A DNA stretch of 5,101 nucleotides from an uncultured bacterium (lineage in GTDB: Bacteria; Patescibacteriota; Patescibacteriia; Patescibacteriales; Patescibacteriaceae). Below are positions 1 to 5,101 of this stretch, piece by piece. The stretch spans positions 1 to 5,101 of the forward strand of contig CALMNI010000161.1 of NCBI GenBank assembly GCA_937868555.1, given 5' to 3'. A program made the translations under genes and the position numbers. Positions within the stretch are counted from its first letter, which is position 1; each line of letters opens with the position of its first letter. The notes beneath the pieces were generated by a model. That model did no database searches. It saw only the letters and a list, made by a program, of their open reading frames with translations, and had not been told where the DNA came from.

Positions 1-72
1 CAAAGCCAGCAAGGGCGTAACTGGGCCCCTTGACCCTCCGCCAGTCAATATAATAAGATTATTTCTTTTCAT
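1..72 (-). CDS. murG: MurG-like glycosyltransferase, N-terminal 24 residues only (runs off left edge)
   Basis: An open frame starts at the ATG complementary to bases 70-72 and stays open to base 1, giving 24 codons. It begins MKRNNLIILTGGG and continues S-R-G-P-V-T-P-L-L-A-L. A beta strand leading into a GGG-x-x-G-x-V-x-P-x-L-A loop is the N-terminal signature of family 28 glycosyltransferases. MurG, which adds GlcNAc from UDP-GlcNAc to lipid I to make lipid II at the inner face of the membrane, is the best-known member. The start lies inside the last codons of the upstream glycosyltransferase-Nudix gene (14-nt overlap), so the two are almost certainly co-transcribed and probably translationally coupled. 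No clear Shine-Dalgarno is visible, only a weak GCAGAAA. The histidine usual after the glycine loop is replaced by Pro17. With only 24 residues, another GT28-fold enzyme is possible. Confidence 0.68.
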   Translation of the reverse strand, partial: MKRNNLIILTGGGSRGPVTPLLAL

Positions 73-1246
73 AATATTTCTGCAAAAACAATTGATATTG
101 TTTTTTATGCACGGGGCTAGTTGCACTTAATAAATTTTCGATCTTAACCCAGCGGAATGCTTTGTGCTCAAAGGGATTAATAGCAACGGCCTGCCGTTCG
201 CCATGATAGCGTAAAATAAATAAACTTTGCTGCTGTCCCTTATAACCCTTATAGTCATATGGCTTACTCCATTCATAACGATAAATATTATCAAAGCGCG
301 CCTCGAGGCTCAAATCTCTCAGTCCCGTTTCTTCAAAAATTTCCCTGCGCACTGCTTGTTCTTTGTCCTCCCCACCGTCAACACCGCCCTGTGGCAAACC
401 CCAATAATCACCCTTGCCACGAGCATTAAGAATCAAAGTTTCACCGAAACGATTAATAACTAAACCGACAACATTGGGCCTGTACCGAAAACGCCGGAAC
501 TCCCAATTAATAATTTTCCAAGGGAAAACAACAACAGACTGCCAAATTCGCTTCCAGCGCGTTTTTGGTTTCATGAGCAAACGCCATAGCCATTCGAAGC
601 CTAGAAAGCGAAAAATACGCGGCGGCCTCGGCATGCGCTTGGTAATGTAATCAAAGCTTCCGCCCACTCCCATTCCTAAACGAAGGCTTGGCAAATCGCG
701 CCTATGTCTATATATAAAAATATCTTGCCAGGGAGCCCCTAAGGCAGTAAATAAAATATCCGGCTTGAATTTCTTTAAGGAAGAAAAATTATATACCTCT
801 TCGCGGCTAAGCGAATCAATATAAAACTGAAGCTTTGGATATTTCACAGCTAAGGCACTGCGTATATCATCATCACTGGAAAGTCCTTCCTTCCAATTCA
901 AAACCGCGACCCGCAAGCCTTTATGGGCTGCAAATTGAAGAAGTCCGCTTACTACGCTAACCCCCGTAAAGCGCTTTAAATTAACTCCCTTAACCCAGGC
1001 AGCAAATTTGAGTCCTATGCCATCAGGAATACTTAAAGCCGCATCCCGTAAAACGGCATAAAATTCTTGATGCTTTTCAGCTAACAATAAAAATTCCGGA
1101 TTAGGCGTAACAATTTGCGAGCGGCGCCGATGTATTAGTATATCGATGAGGCGCTTTTTTAATTCAGTTGTGGTGAGATTATCAAGACTCACTCCTAAAA
1201 TTGAAACTTTTTTTCCTAAGCGGCGTTGAGACTGGGTACGATTCAT
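59..1246 (-). CDS. WecG/TagA/CpsF family (GT26) glycosyltransferase fused to a C-terminal RppH-like Nudix hydrolase domain
   Basis: This 395-residue protein has two domains. Residues about 13-245 match the WecG/TagA/CpsF (GT26) family, which moves N-acetylmannosamine-type sugars from UDP-sugar onto undecaprenyl-linked acceptors at the membrane face. Visible marks are V-S-I-L-G-V near 14-19, T47-P-N-P (family catalytic threonine region), I-P-D75-G-I-G (conserved aspartate), G-A-P-W-Q174-D, and the G-V-G-G-S-F-D stretch near 193-199. A basic, aromatic tail at 205-245 is the kind that holds TagA on the membrane. Residues about 252-395 form a Nudix domain: the RppH-like entry Y-R-P-N-V-V-G, then W-G-L-P-Q-G-G and a perfect Nudix box at 287-309 (G-x5-E-x7-R-E-I-F-E-E-T-G-L; metal-binding E302, E305, E306). 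The later Y-K-G-Q-Q-Q stretch also resembles RppH. There is no ATG after Met225, so the Nudix part is not separately started. Family membership of both domains is clear. The sugar, acceptor and Nudix substrate are unknown. Confidence 0.9.
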   Translation of the reverse strand: MNRTQSQRRLGKKVSILGVSLDNLTTTELKKRLIDILIHRRRSQIVTPNPEFLLLAEKHQEFYAVLRDAALSIPDGIGLKFAAWVKGVNLKRFTGVSVVSGLLQFAAHKGLRVAVLNWKEGLSSDDDIRSALAVKYPKLQFYIDSLSREEVYNFSSLKKFKPDILFTALGAPWQDIFIYRHRRDLPSLRLGMGVGGSFDYITKRMPRPPRIFRFLGFEWLWRLLMKPKTRWKRIWQSVVVFPWKIINWEFRRFRYRPNVVGLVINRFGETLILNARGKGDYWGLPQGGVDGGEDKEQAVRREIFEETGLRDLSLEARFDNIYRYEWSKPYDYKGYKGQQQSLFILRYHGERQAVAINPFEHKAFRWVKIENLLSATSPVHKKQYQLFLQKYYEKK

Positions 1247-1255
1247 ATGGCTCTA

Positions 1256-1284
1256 ATATTAGCATTTTATTGCTTTTTTGTCCA
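1256..1284 (-). promoter_or_regulatory. Possible left-facing sigma-70 promoter for the glycosyltransferase operon
   Basis: Read on the minus strand, TGGACA (1284-1279) and TAATAT (1261-1256) are separated by exactly 17 bases. TGC directly before the -10 box resembles an extended -10 motif. The predicted start would fall around 1249, two or three bases before the ATG at 1246, making the transcript leaderless or nearly so. The -10 box has two mismatches to TATAAT in an AT-rich region, so chance is a real alternative. Confidence 0.35.
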
Positions 1285-1293
1285 CTGGACTTC

Positions 1294-1322
1294 TTGACAC
1301 TAAAAATGCCTCATAGTATAGT
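1294..1322 (+). promoter_or_regulatory. Sigma-70 type promoter of clpB
   Basis: A perfect -35 box TTGACA (1294-1299) is followed after exactly 17 bases by TATAGT (1317-1322), one mismatch from TATAAT. The expected transcription start is about 1329, which leaves a leader of about 69 nt before the clpB ATG. The CIRCE inverted repeat begins at 1328, on the expected start point, so a bound repressor would block initiation directly. This is the strongest promoter in the window. Confidence 0.82.
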
Positions 1323-1327
1323 AAAAA

Positions 1328-1354
1328 TTAGCACTCTATATATGAGAGTGCCAA
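1328..1354. promoter_or_regulatory. CIRCE operator (HrcA heat-shock repressor binding site)
   Basis: TTAGCACTC (1328-1336), a 9-base AT-rich spacer (1337-1345) and GAGTGCCAA (1346-1354) match the classical CIRCE element TTAGCACTC-N9-GAGTGCTAA at 17 of 18 arm positions, with the correct spacer length. CIRCE is bound by HrcA, which releases the site on heat or protein-folding stress when GroEL can no longer keep it active. Its place over the +1 of a consensus promoter, 44 bp before the clpB start, indicates HrcA-repressed heat-shock control of clpB. HrcA itself is not in the window. Confidence 0.92.
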
Positions 1355-1397
1355 CAACTACTTTATACATTATTCCTTCTGATTTATACTTATATAT

Positions 1398-4025
1398 ATG
1401 TTAGATAAATTTACTAATAAAGCCCAAGAAGCTATTATCAATGCCCAAGTAATTGCCCAGGAGTACGGGCAGCAATATATTAGCGCGCTGCACATGCTCC
1501 TTTCCCTCCTTGAACAAAATGATGGCCTAGTTCGTCCTATTCTCGAAAGCCTCAAAATTGAAGCCGAAACATTGCGCCAAGATATTGAAGATGAAATTGA
1601 AAAAATCCCAAAAGTTGAAGTGCAAGCGACCAGCGGTATGGTACAGGGCACGACTGAAATGGCAATGATTGTCGAAACAGCCGTTAAAGAAGCTAAAGAA
1701 ATGGAAGATGACTATGTTTCTACGGAGCACCTTCTCTTAGCAATCCTCAATGTCGCATCAGAGGCAAAACGGCTTCTGAGCGACGCCGGCCTTAATCGCA
1801 ACTTACTCTTGAAAAATATAAAGAAGTTGCGGGGTGACAAGAAGATTGATAACCCTGAACCGGAAAGCCGTTTCCGCGTTTTAGAAAAATACACCAACAA
1901 CCTAACAGCGATGGCTCGGCAAAATAAGCTTGATCCGGTCATAGGCCGCGATGATGAAATCAAACGCGTCATGCAAATTTTGTCGCGGCGCTTAAAAAAT
2001 AATCCTGTTCTCATCGGAGAAGCCGGCACGGGCAAGACTGCGATTATCGAAGGCTTAGCCCAACGCATTGTTGCGGGCGATGTGCCGGAAAGTTTAAAGA
2101 ATAAAGAATTGATTGCCCTCGATCTCGGATCTCTTATTGCCGGAGCAAAATTCCGCGGTGAATTCGAAGACAGGCTTAAGGCCCTCATTCGCGAAATTGA
2201 AGCCAATGATGGACGCATTATCCTCTTTATTGACGAGCTTCATACTATTGTCGGAATGGGTTCGGCCGACGGCGCCGCCGATGCGGCTAATATGCTCAAG
2301 CCGGCTCTCGCGCGCGGTTCCATGCGAGCTATTGGAGCAACAACGACAAAGGAATATCAAAAGTATATTGAAAAAGATACGGCGCTCGAACGCCGCTTCC
2401 AGCCCGTTTACGTTTCTGAACCAAGCGAAGAAGATGCTATCGAAATCTTGCGCGGTATTAAGGATAAATATGAGTTGCACCATGGGGTTAAAATCACCGA
2501 TGAAGCAGTTATTGCCGCCGTAAAACTCTCCTCCCGCTATATTAGCGATCGCTTCCTTCCAGACAAAGCCATTGATTTGATGGACGAAGCAACGTCTTCA
2601 TTGCGCATGGAGATTGATTCATCTCCCGAGGAACTCGATATGTTACGCAAAGAAATACGCCGTTTAGAAATTACTAAAGCCGGCTGGCCTAAAGACAAGC
2701 GGGCAGACGCCAAACAAAAAGATGTACTGCGCCAATTATCAGACCTCAAAGAACAAGCCCAACAAATAGAAACTCGCTGGCAAAATGAAAAAAATATTAT
2801 TGCCTCAATGAGAACTTTCAAGAAAAAAATTGATGAGCTCAAAGCTGAAGCTGATACTATTCAACGCCGCGGCGATGATCTCACAAAAGTTGCCCAAATT
2901 CGCTATGCCGAAATTCCCGAACTAGAAAAAAAGATAAAAAAAGAAGAAGGCATTCTTTCTCGACTTGAAATTTCCGGACAAAAAATCCTTAAAGAAGAAA
3001 TTGACGAGGAGGACATTGCCCGCGTTGTTGCCCGCTGGACCGGCATTCCGCTCTCAAAAATGCTCGAATCGGAGGTTAAAAAACTTGCCCGCGCTGAAGA
3101 AGAATTATCTCATCGCGTTGTCGGCCAAACCGATGCTATTTCTTCAGTAGCCAATGCGATTCGCCGTTCACGCGTTGGCATCAGTGAAGAGAAAAAACCT
3201 ATGGGGTCGTTCCTCTTTGTAGGACCAACGGGCGTTGGAAAAACTGAACTTGCCAAAGCGCTCGCCTCATTTATGTTTAATGATGAAAATTCTCTTATTC
3301 GCCTTGATATGAGCGAATACATGGAAAAGCACAGCATTTCTAAAATGATTGGATCCCCTCCTGGATATGTCGGCCATGAAGACGGCGGACAGCTGACTGA
3401 TCGCGTACGCCGCAAACCATATAGCGTTATTTTATTCGATGAAATTGAAAAAGCTCATCCTGAAGTCTTCAATATCCTCCTACAAATTCTTGACGACGGC
3501 CGCCTCACAGACTCAAAGGGACGAACAGTAAACTTTAAAAATACTATCGTCATTATGACCTCAAACCTCGGCAACGAAGTTATTCGTGAGTATTCTATTG
3601 GATTCTCTGATGGATCGGATGAAGGGGTTGTTAAGCAAGTACAGCAAGATGAAATGAAAGAAAAAATCGATAAAATTCTTCGACAGCATTTTAAACTCGA
3701 ATTCCTCAACCGTATTGATGAAATAGTTATCTTTAAGAGTTTAAACAAAGAGGATCTGTCAGCAATTATTGATCTAGAATTAATCAAAGTTGAAGACCGC
3801 TTACGCAACAAAGACATTCGAGTAAAAATTGGCAAAAACGTCAAACTATTACTGGCCGAAAAAAGCTTTGATAAAACCTTTGGCGCCCGTCCGCTTAAGC
3901 GAGTTATCCAAACAATGATTTTAAATGAATTAGCCTCGGAAATCGTTGCCGGAAAAATAAAACACGGAGATAAAGTATCGATTAGCCTTGATGTTCGCAA
4001 CAACATTCTCATGACGGTAAAATAA
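1398..4025 (+). CDS. clpB: ClpB-type Hsp100 AAA+ disaggregase with an IGF (ClpP-docking-like) loop
   Basis: This complete 875-residue Hsp100 protein (E. coli ClpB has 857) should unfold or disaggregate proteins as a cytoplasmic hexamer, normally with DnaK. Domains in order: Clp_N double repeat (about 1-145); NBD1 with Walker A GEAGTGKT (207-214), Walker B D279-E280, pore loop K-F-R-G-E-F and arginine fingers R332-R333; a ClpB-length coiled-coil middle domain (about 411-530); NBD2 with Walker A GPTGVGKT (609-616), pore loop P-P-G-Y-V-G, Walker B D681-E682, sensor N723, arginine finger R772 and sensor-2 G-A-R831-P-L-K-R. All catalytic residues are present. Oddly, the segment after T-S-N-L-G is about 12 residues longer than my recollection of E. 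coli ClpB and contains I734-G735-F736, the tripeptide that docks ClpA/ClpC/ClpX on ClpP. The middle domain supports ClpB over ClpC. The ATG at 1398 begins the family's usual N-terminus ([12 protein letters not shown]). No Shine-Dalgarno is visible. Confidence 0.95.
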   Translation: MLDKFTNKAQEAIINAQVIAQEYGQQYISALHMLLSLLEQNDGLVRPILESLKIEAETLRQDIEDEIEKIPKVEVQATSGMVQGTTEMAMIVETAVKEAKEMEDDYVSTEHLLLAILNVASEAKRLLSDAGLNRNLLLKNIKKLRGDKKIDNPEPESRFRVLEKYTNNLTAMARQNKLDPVIGRDDEIKRVMQILSRRLKNNPVLIGEAGTGKTAIIEGLAQRIVAGDVPESLKNKELIALDLGSLIAGAKFRGEFEDRLKALIREIEANDGRIILFIDELHTIVGMGSADGAADAANMLKPALARGSMRAIGATTTKEYQKYIEKDTALERRFQPVYVSEPSEEDAIEILRGIKDKYELHHGVKITDEAVIAAVKLSSRYISDRFLPDKAIDLMDEATSSLRMEIDSSPEELDMLRKEIRRLEITKAGWPKDKRADAKQKDVLRQLSDLKEQAQQIETRWQNEKNIIASMRTFKKKIDELKAEADTIQRRGDDLTKVAQIRYAEIPELEKKIKKEEGILSRLEISGQKILKEEIDEEDIARVVARWTGIPLSKMLESEVKKLARAEEELSHRVVGQTDAISSVANAIRRSRVGISEEKKPMGSFLFVGPTGVGKTELAKALASFMFNDENSLIRLDMSEYMEKHSISKMIGSPPGYVGHEDGGQLTDRVRRKPYSVILFDEIEKAHPEVFNILLQILDDGRLTDSKGRTVNFKNTIVIMTSNLGNEVIREYSIGFSDGSDEGVVKQVQQDEMKEKIDKILRQHFKLEFLNRIDEIVIFKSLNKEDLSAIIDLELIKVEDRLRNKDIRVKIGKNVKLLLAEKSFDKTFGARPLKRVIQTMILNELASEIVAGKIKHGDKVSISLDVRNNILMTVK

Positions 4026-4030
4026 ACCTC

Positions 4031-4070
4031 AAACATAAAAACCGCTTGGGAACAAGGGGTTTTTATGTTT
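4031..4070 (+). terminator. Intrinsic terminator of clpB (long hairpin with GGAA loop)
   Basis: Five bases after the clpB stop, AAACATAAAAACC (4031-4043) pairs perfectly with GGTTTTTATGTTT (4058-4070) over 13 bp. Inside, CTTG (4045-4048) pairs with CAAG (4053-4056) around a GGAA tetraloop (4049-4052). A single G-G mismatch (4044/4057) lies between the two stems. The inner CC...GG core followed by TTTTT, with a matching A-tract before it, is the usual form of an intrinsic terminator. The A/T symmetry could let it act from both sides. Confidence 0.82.
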
Positions 4071-4082
4071 CTCGTTATAGTG

Positions 4083-4088
4083 TATAAT
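4083..4088 (+). promoter_or_regulatory. Consensus -10 box (TATAAT) for the exported lysozyme-like gene, giving a leaderless start
   Basis: A perfect TATAAT ends six bases before the ATG at 4095, so the predicted +1 is the A of the start codon. At a 17-base spacing the -35 position (4060-4065) reads TTTTTA, a poor match that lies within the 3' arm of the clpB terminator. No Shine-Dalgarno sequence lies between the box and the ATG, which fits a leaderless mRNA. The -10 is convincing and the -35 is not. Confidence 0.6.
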
Positions 4089-4094
4089 ACTAAA

Positions 4095-5101
4095 ATGACC
4101 TTACGCCTCAAAACCATCCTCTATGCCCTTCTGGGTATCTGCATTTTCTCAGGGATGATTTCAATTGCTCAAGCGGAGACCGTTTTTAATCCCGCATACA
4201 TCATAAGCGATCAAGAAATTCTTGATTCTTCAGCAATGTCTCTAAGCGAGATTCAAAACTTCTTAGCGGCTCGCGGAAGTTTTCTGGCGAACTACCAAAC
4301 CGTTGATAAAGACGGAAATACAATGAGCGCTGCCCAAGCTATTTACGACAGGGCTACTAACAATAAAGTAAGCCCTAAATTCATCCTCGTCTTAATCCAA
4401 AAAGAGCAAGGTCTTGTTGAAAATCCCGCCCCAAGCCAAGGACGCCTTGATTGGGCGGCCGGGTACGGCTGTCCGGATGGCGGAGGCTGCAACAGCCGCT
4501 GGCAGGGCTTTTGGAAACAAATAAACAGCGCCTCGCTCCAATTCAGGGACTACATGGATAATCCGCAGTCATACCGTTTTAAAGCCGGAGGTACCTACAC
4601 TTTTAACAATCCCTATTCAACAACCGTTCAAGGAGATATGACGGTTACCATTGTCAATCAAGCCACTGCCGCCCTCTATAACTACACGCCGCACGTTTAT
4701 AACGGCAACTATAATTTTTGGAAACTCTGGCAAAAATATTTTACTCGCGATTATCTTAACGGCTCATTATTGCAAGCGTCTGGCGATAGCGGCGTATGGC
4801 TGATTGAAAACGGATATAAGCGCGCTTTTCTTTCAAGAAGCGCTTTAACATCGCGCTACGATCCATCAAGAATACAAATTGTCGGGAAAGCTGATATTGA
4901 TAAATATCCTACCGGCGATCCTATTAAATTTGCTGATTATTCTATCATTCGAGTTCCGGATGGGAAAATATATTTATTAGTCGGAAACAGCAAACGCCGC
5001 TTTGCCAATCCTGAATCTTTCAGAAAAGCCGGCTTTAACCCTGAAGAAATAATTTCCGCTGCCGCTACTGAGCTTTCTAATTATCAAGACGGAGCAGTCA
5101 T
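4095..5101 (+). CDS. Exported lysozyme-like protein with C-terminal tandem modules, 3' end outside the window
   Basis: An open frame of 335 codons starts at ATG 4095 and is still open at 5101. Residues 1-27 are a signal peptide: basic R4/K6, a hydrophobic core, and A-Q-A before E28 as a type I cleavage site. Residues about 30-216 resemble the lysozyme-fold domain of secreted actinobacterial and CPR proteins: an S-A-A-Q-A-I-Y-D helix, then I-Q-K-E104-Q-G-L-V with E104 as probable general acid, D-W-A-A-G-Y-G-C126 to C132 (likely disulfide pair), F-W-K-Q-I plus F-R-D-Y-M, A-A-L-Y-N-Y-T-P-H-V, and N-F-W-K-L-W. From about 225 there are two modules of roughly 50 residues. I infer a surface or periplasmic protein that binds or cuts peptidoglycan. 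It is a separate unit from clpB, with a terminator between them. The lysozyme assignment is from pattern memory, and activity is unproven. Confidence 0.82.
   Translation, partial: MTLRLKTILYALLGICIFSGMISIAQAETVFNPAYIISDQEILDSSAMSLSEIQNFLAARGSFLANYQTVDKDGNTMSAAQAIYDRATNNKVSPKFILVLIQKEQGLVENPAPSQGRLDWAAGYGCPDGGGCNSRWQGFWKQINSASLQFRDYMDNPQSYRFKAGGTYTFNNPYSTTVQGDMTVTIVNQATAALYNYTPHVYNGNYNFWKLWQKYFTRDYLNGSLLQASGDSGVWLIENGYKRAFLSRSALTSRYDPSRIQIVGKADIDKYPTGDPIKFADYSIIRVPDGKIYLLVGNSKRRFANPESFRKAGFNPEEIISAAATELSNYQDGAV
4767..5101 (+). repeat. Two tandem ~50-residue protein modules in the exported protein (second cut by the window end)
   Basis: Residues 225-279 and 284-335 of the exported protein align without forcing. 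Module 1 has G-V-W-L-I-E-N-G-Y-K-R-A-F-L-S and a later Y-D-P-S-R-I; module 2 has K-I-Y-L-L-V-G-N-S-K-R-R-F-A-N and F-N-P-E-E-I. The shared pattern is a short beta hairpin, K-R-x-F, a helix of about ten residues, then (Y/F)-(D/N)-P-x-x-I. The DNA is not obviously repeated, so the duplication is old. Such modules often occur in longer arrays on envelope proteins, so more copies may lie beyond the window. Their binding target is unknown. Confidence 0.65.

Noticed and set aside
227..650. Two plus-strand 78-codon frames inside the glycosyltransferase-Nudix gene
   Set aside because: They are opposite a well-supported two-domain gene and have no plausible promoter, start context or family similarity.
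1370..1651. 93-codon minus-strand frame covering the clpB start
   Set aside because: It is antisense to the Clp_N domain, Ser/Cys-rich with no motif, and ends in the clpB leader.
1712..2483. Overlapping minus-strand open frames opposite NBD1 of clpB
   Set aside because: They are antisense shadows of a strongly conserved AAA+ region, with no start context or family motif.
2113..2523. 136-codon plus-strand frame in another phase within clpB
   Set aside because: The clpB frame here encodes NBD1 without interruption. The alternative translation has no domain signs.
1398..4025. ClpC instead of ClpB
   Set aside because: The IGF tripeptide points to ClpC/ClpA, but the roughly 120-residue middle domain and the close match of the NBD2 and middle-domain wording to ClpB outweigh it. 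ClpC has a much shorter middle domain.
3455..4117. 220-codon open frame on the minus strand opposite the end of clpB
   Set aside because: It lies antisense to conserved NBD2 codons and the terminator, and its translation is rich in Ser/Arg/Ile with no recognisable domain, as expected for a shadow of a real gene.
1..5101. UGA recoding (Gracilibacteria/SR1 code), CRISPR arrays, tRNA/rRNA genes, insertion sequences
   Set aside because: The two long complete frames and the partial frames need no in-frame TGA. There are no regularly spaced direct repeats, no cloverleaf-forming stretch and no transposase or terminal inverted repeats.

Overview
The window looks like chromosomal DNA from a Patescibacteria/CPR bacterium, most likely Parcubacteria-like. 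This rests on gene style rather than on any marker gene. The clues are a MurG start with an unusual glycine loop, a TagA/WecG-type glycosyltransferase fused to a Nudix domain, an exported lysozyme-like protein carrying tandem '(V/I)-W/Y-L-(I/L)-x-N-G/S-x-K-R-x-F' modules, and weak or absent Shine-Dalgarno sequences. TGA is not needed as a sense codon anywhere, so standard code 11 fits and a Gracilibacteria/SR1-type recoded genome is unlikely.

Layout. The left arm (1-1246) is a minus-strand operon. A 395-residue two-domain protein (GT26 glycosyltransferase plus RppH-like Nudix hydrolase) comes first. It is followed, with a 14-nt overlap, by the first 24 codons of a MurG-like glycosyltransferase that leaves the window at base 1. 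A 151-bp divergent intergenic region (1247-1397) holds a near-consensus sigma-70 promoter facing right. A CIRCE operator (TTAGCACTC-N9-GAGTGCCAA) sits on its expected transcription start, and a weaker left-facing promoter serves the glycosyltransferase operon. The centre (1398-4025) is a complete clpB-type Hsp100 AAA+ gene, closed by an intrinsic terminator hairpin at 4031-4070. The right arm (4095-5101) is the 5' part of a secreted lysozyme-fold protein with C-terminal repeats, running off the right edge. It appears to be transcribed from a TATAAT box whose predicted +1 falls on the ATG itself.

How the parts fit. The left operon and the right gene both concern the cell envelope: lipid-linked glycan synthesis and peptidoglycan precursor synthesis on one side, an exported peptidoglycan-active protein on the other. 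clpB is a separate heat-shock unit under HrcA control. The most interesting point is that this ClpB has a full ClpB-type coiled-coil middle domain and also an Ile-Gly-Phe tripeptide in a lengthened loop, exactly where ClpA/ClpC/ClpX carry the ClpP-docking motif. That suggests a natural disaggregase that may also feed a protease. The second is the glycosyltransferase-Nudix fusion, which has no internal ATG from which the Nudix domain could be made separately.
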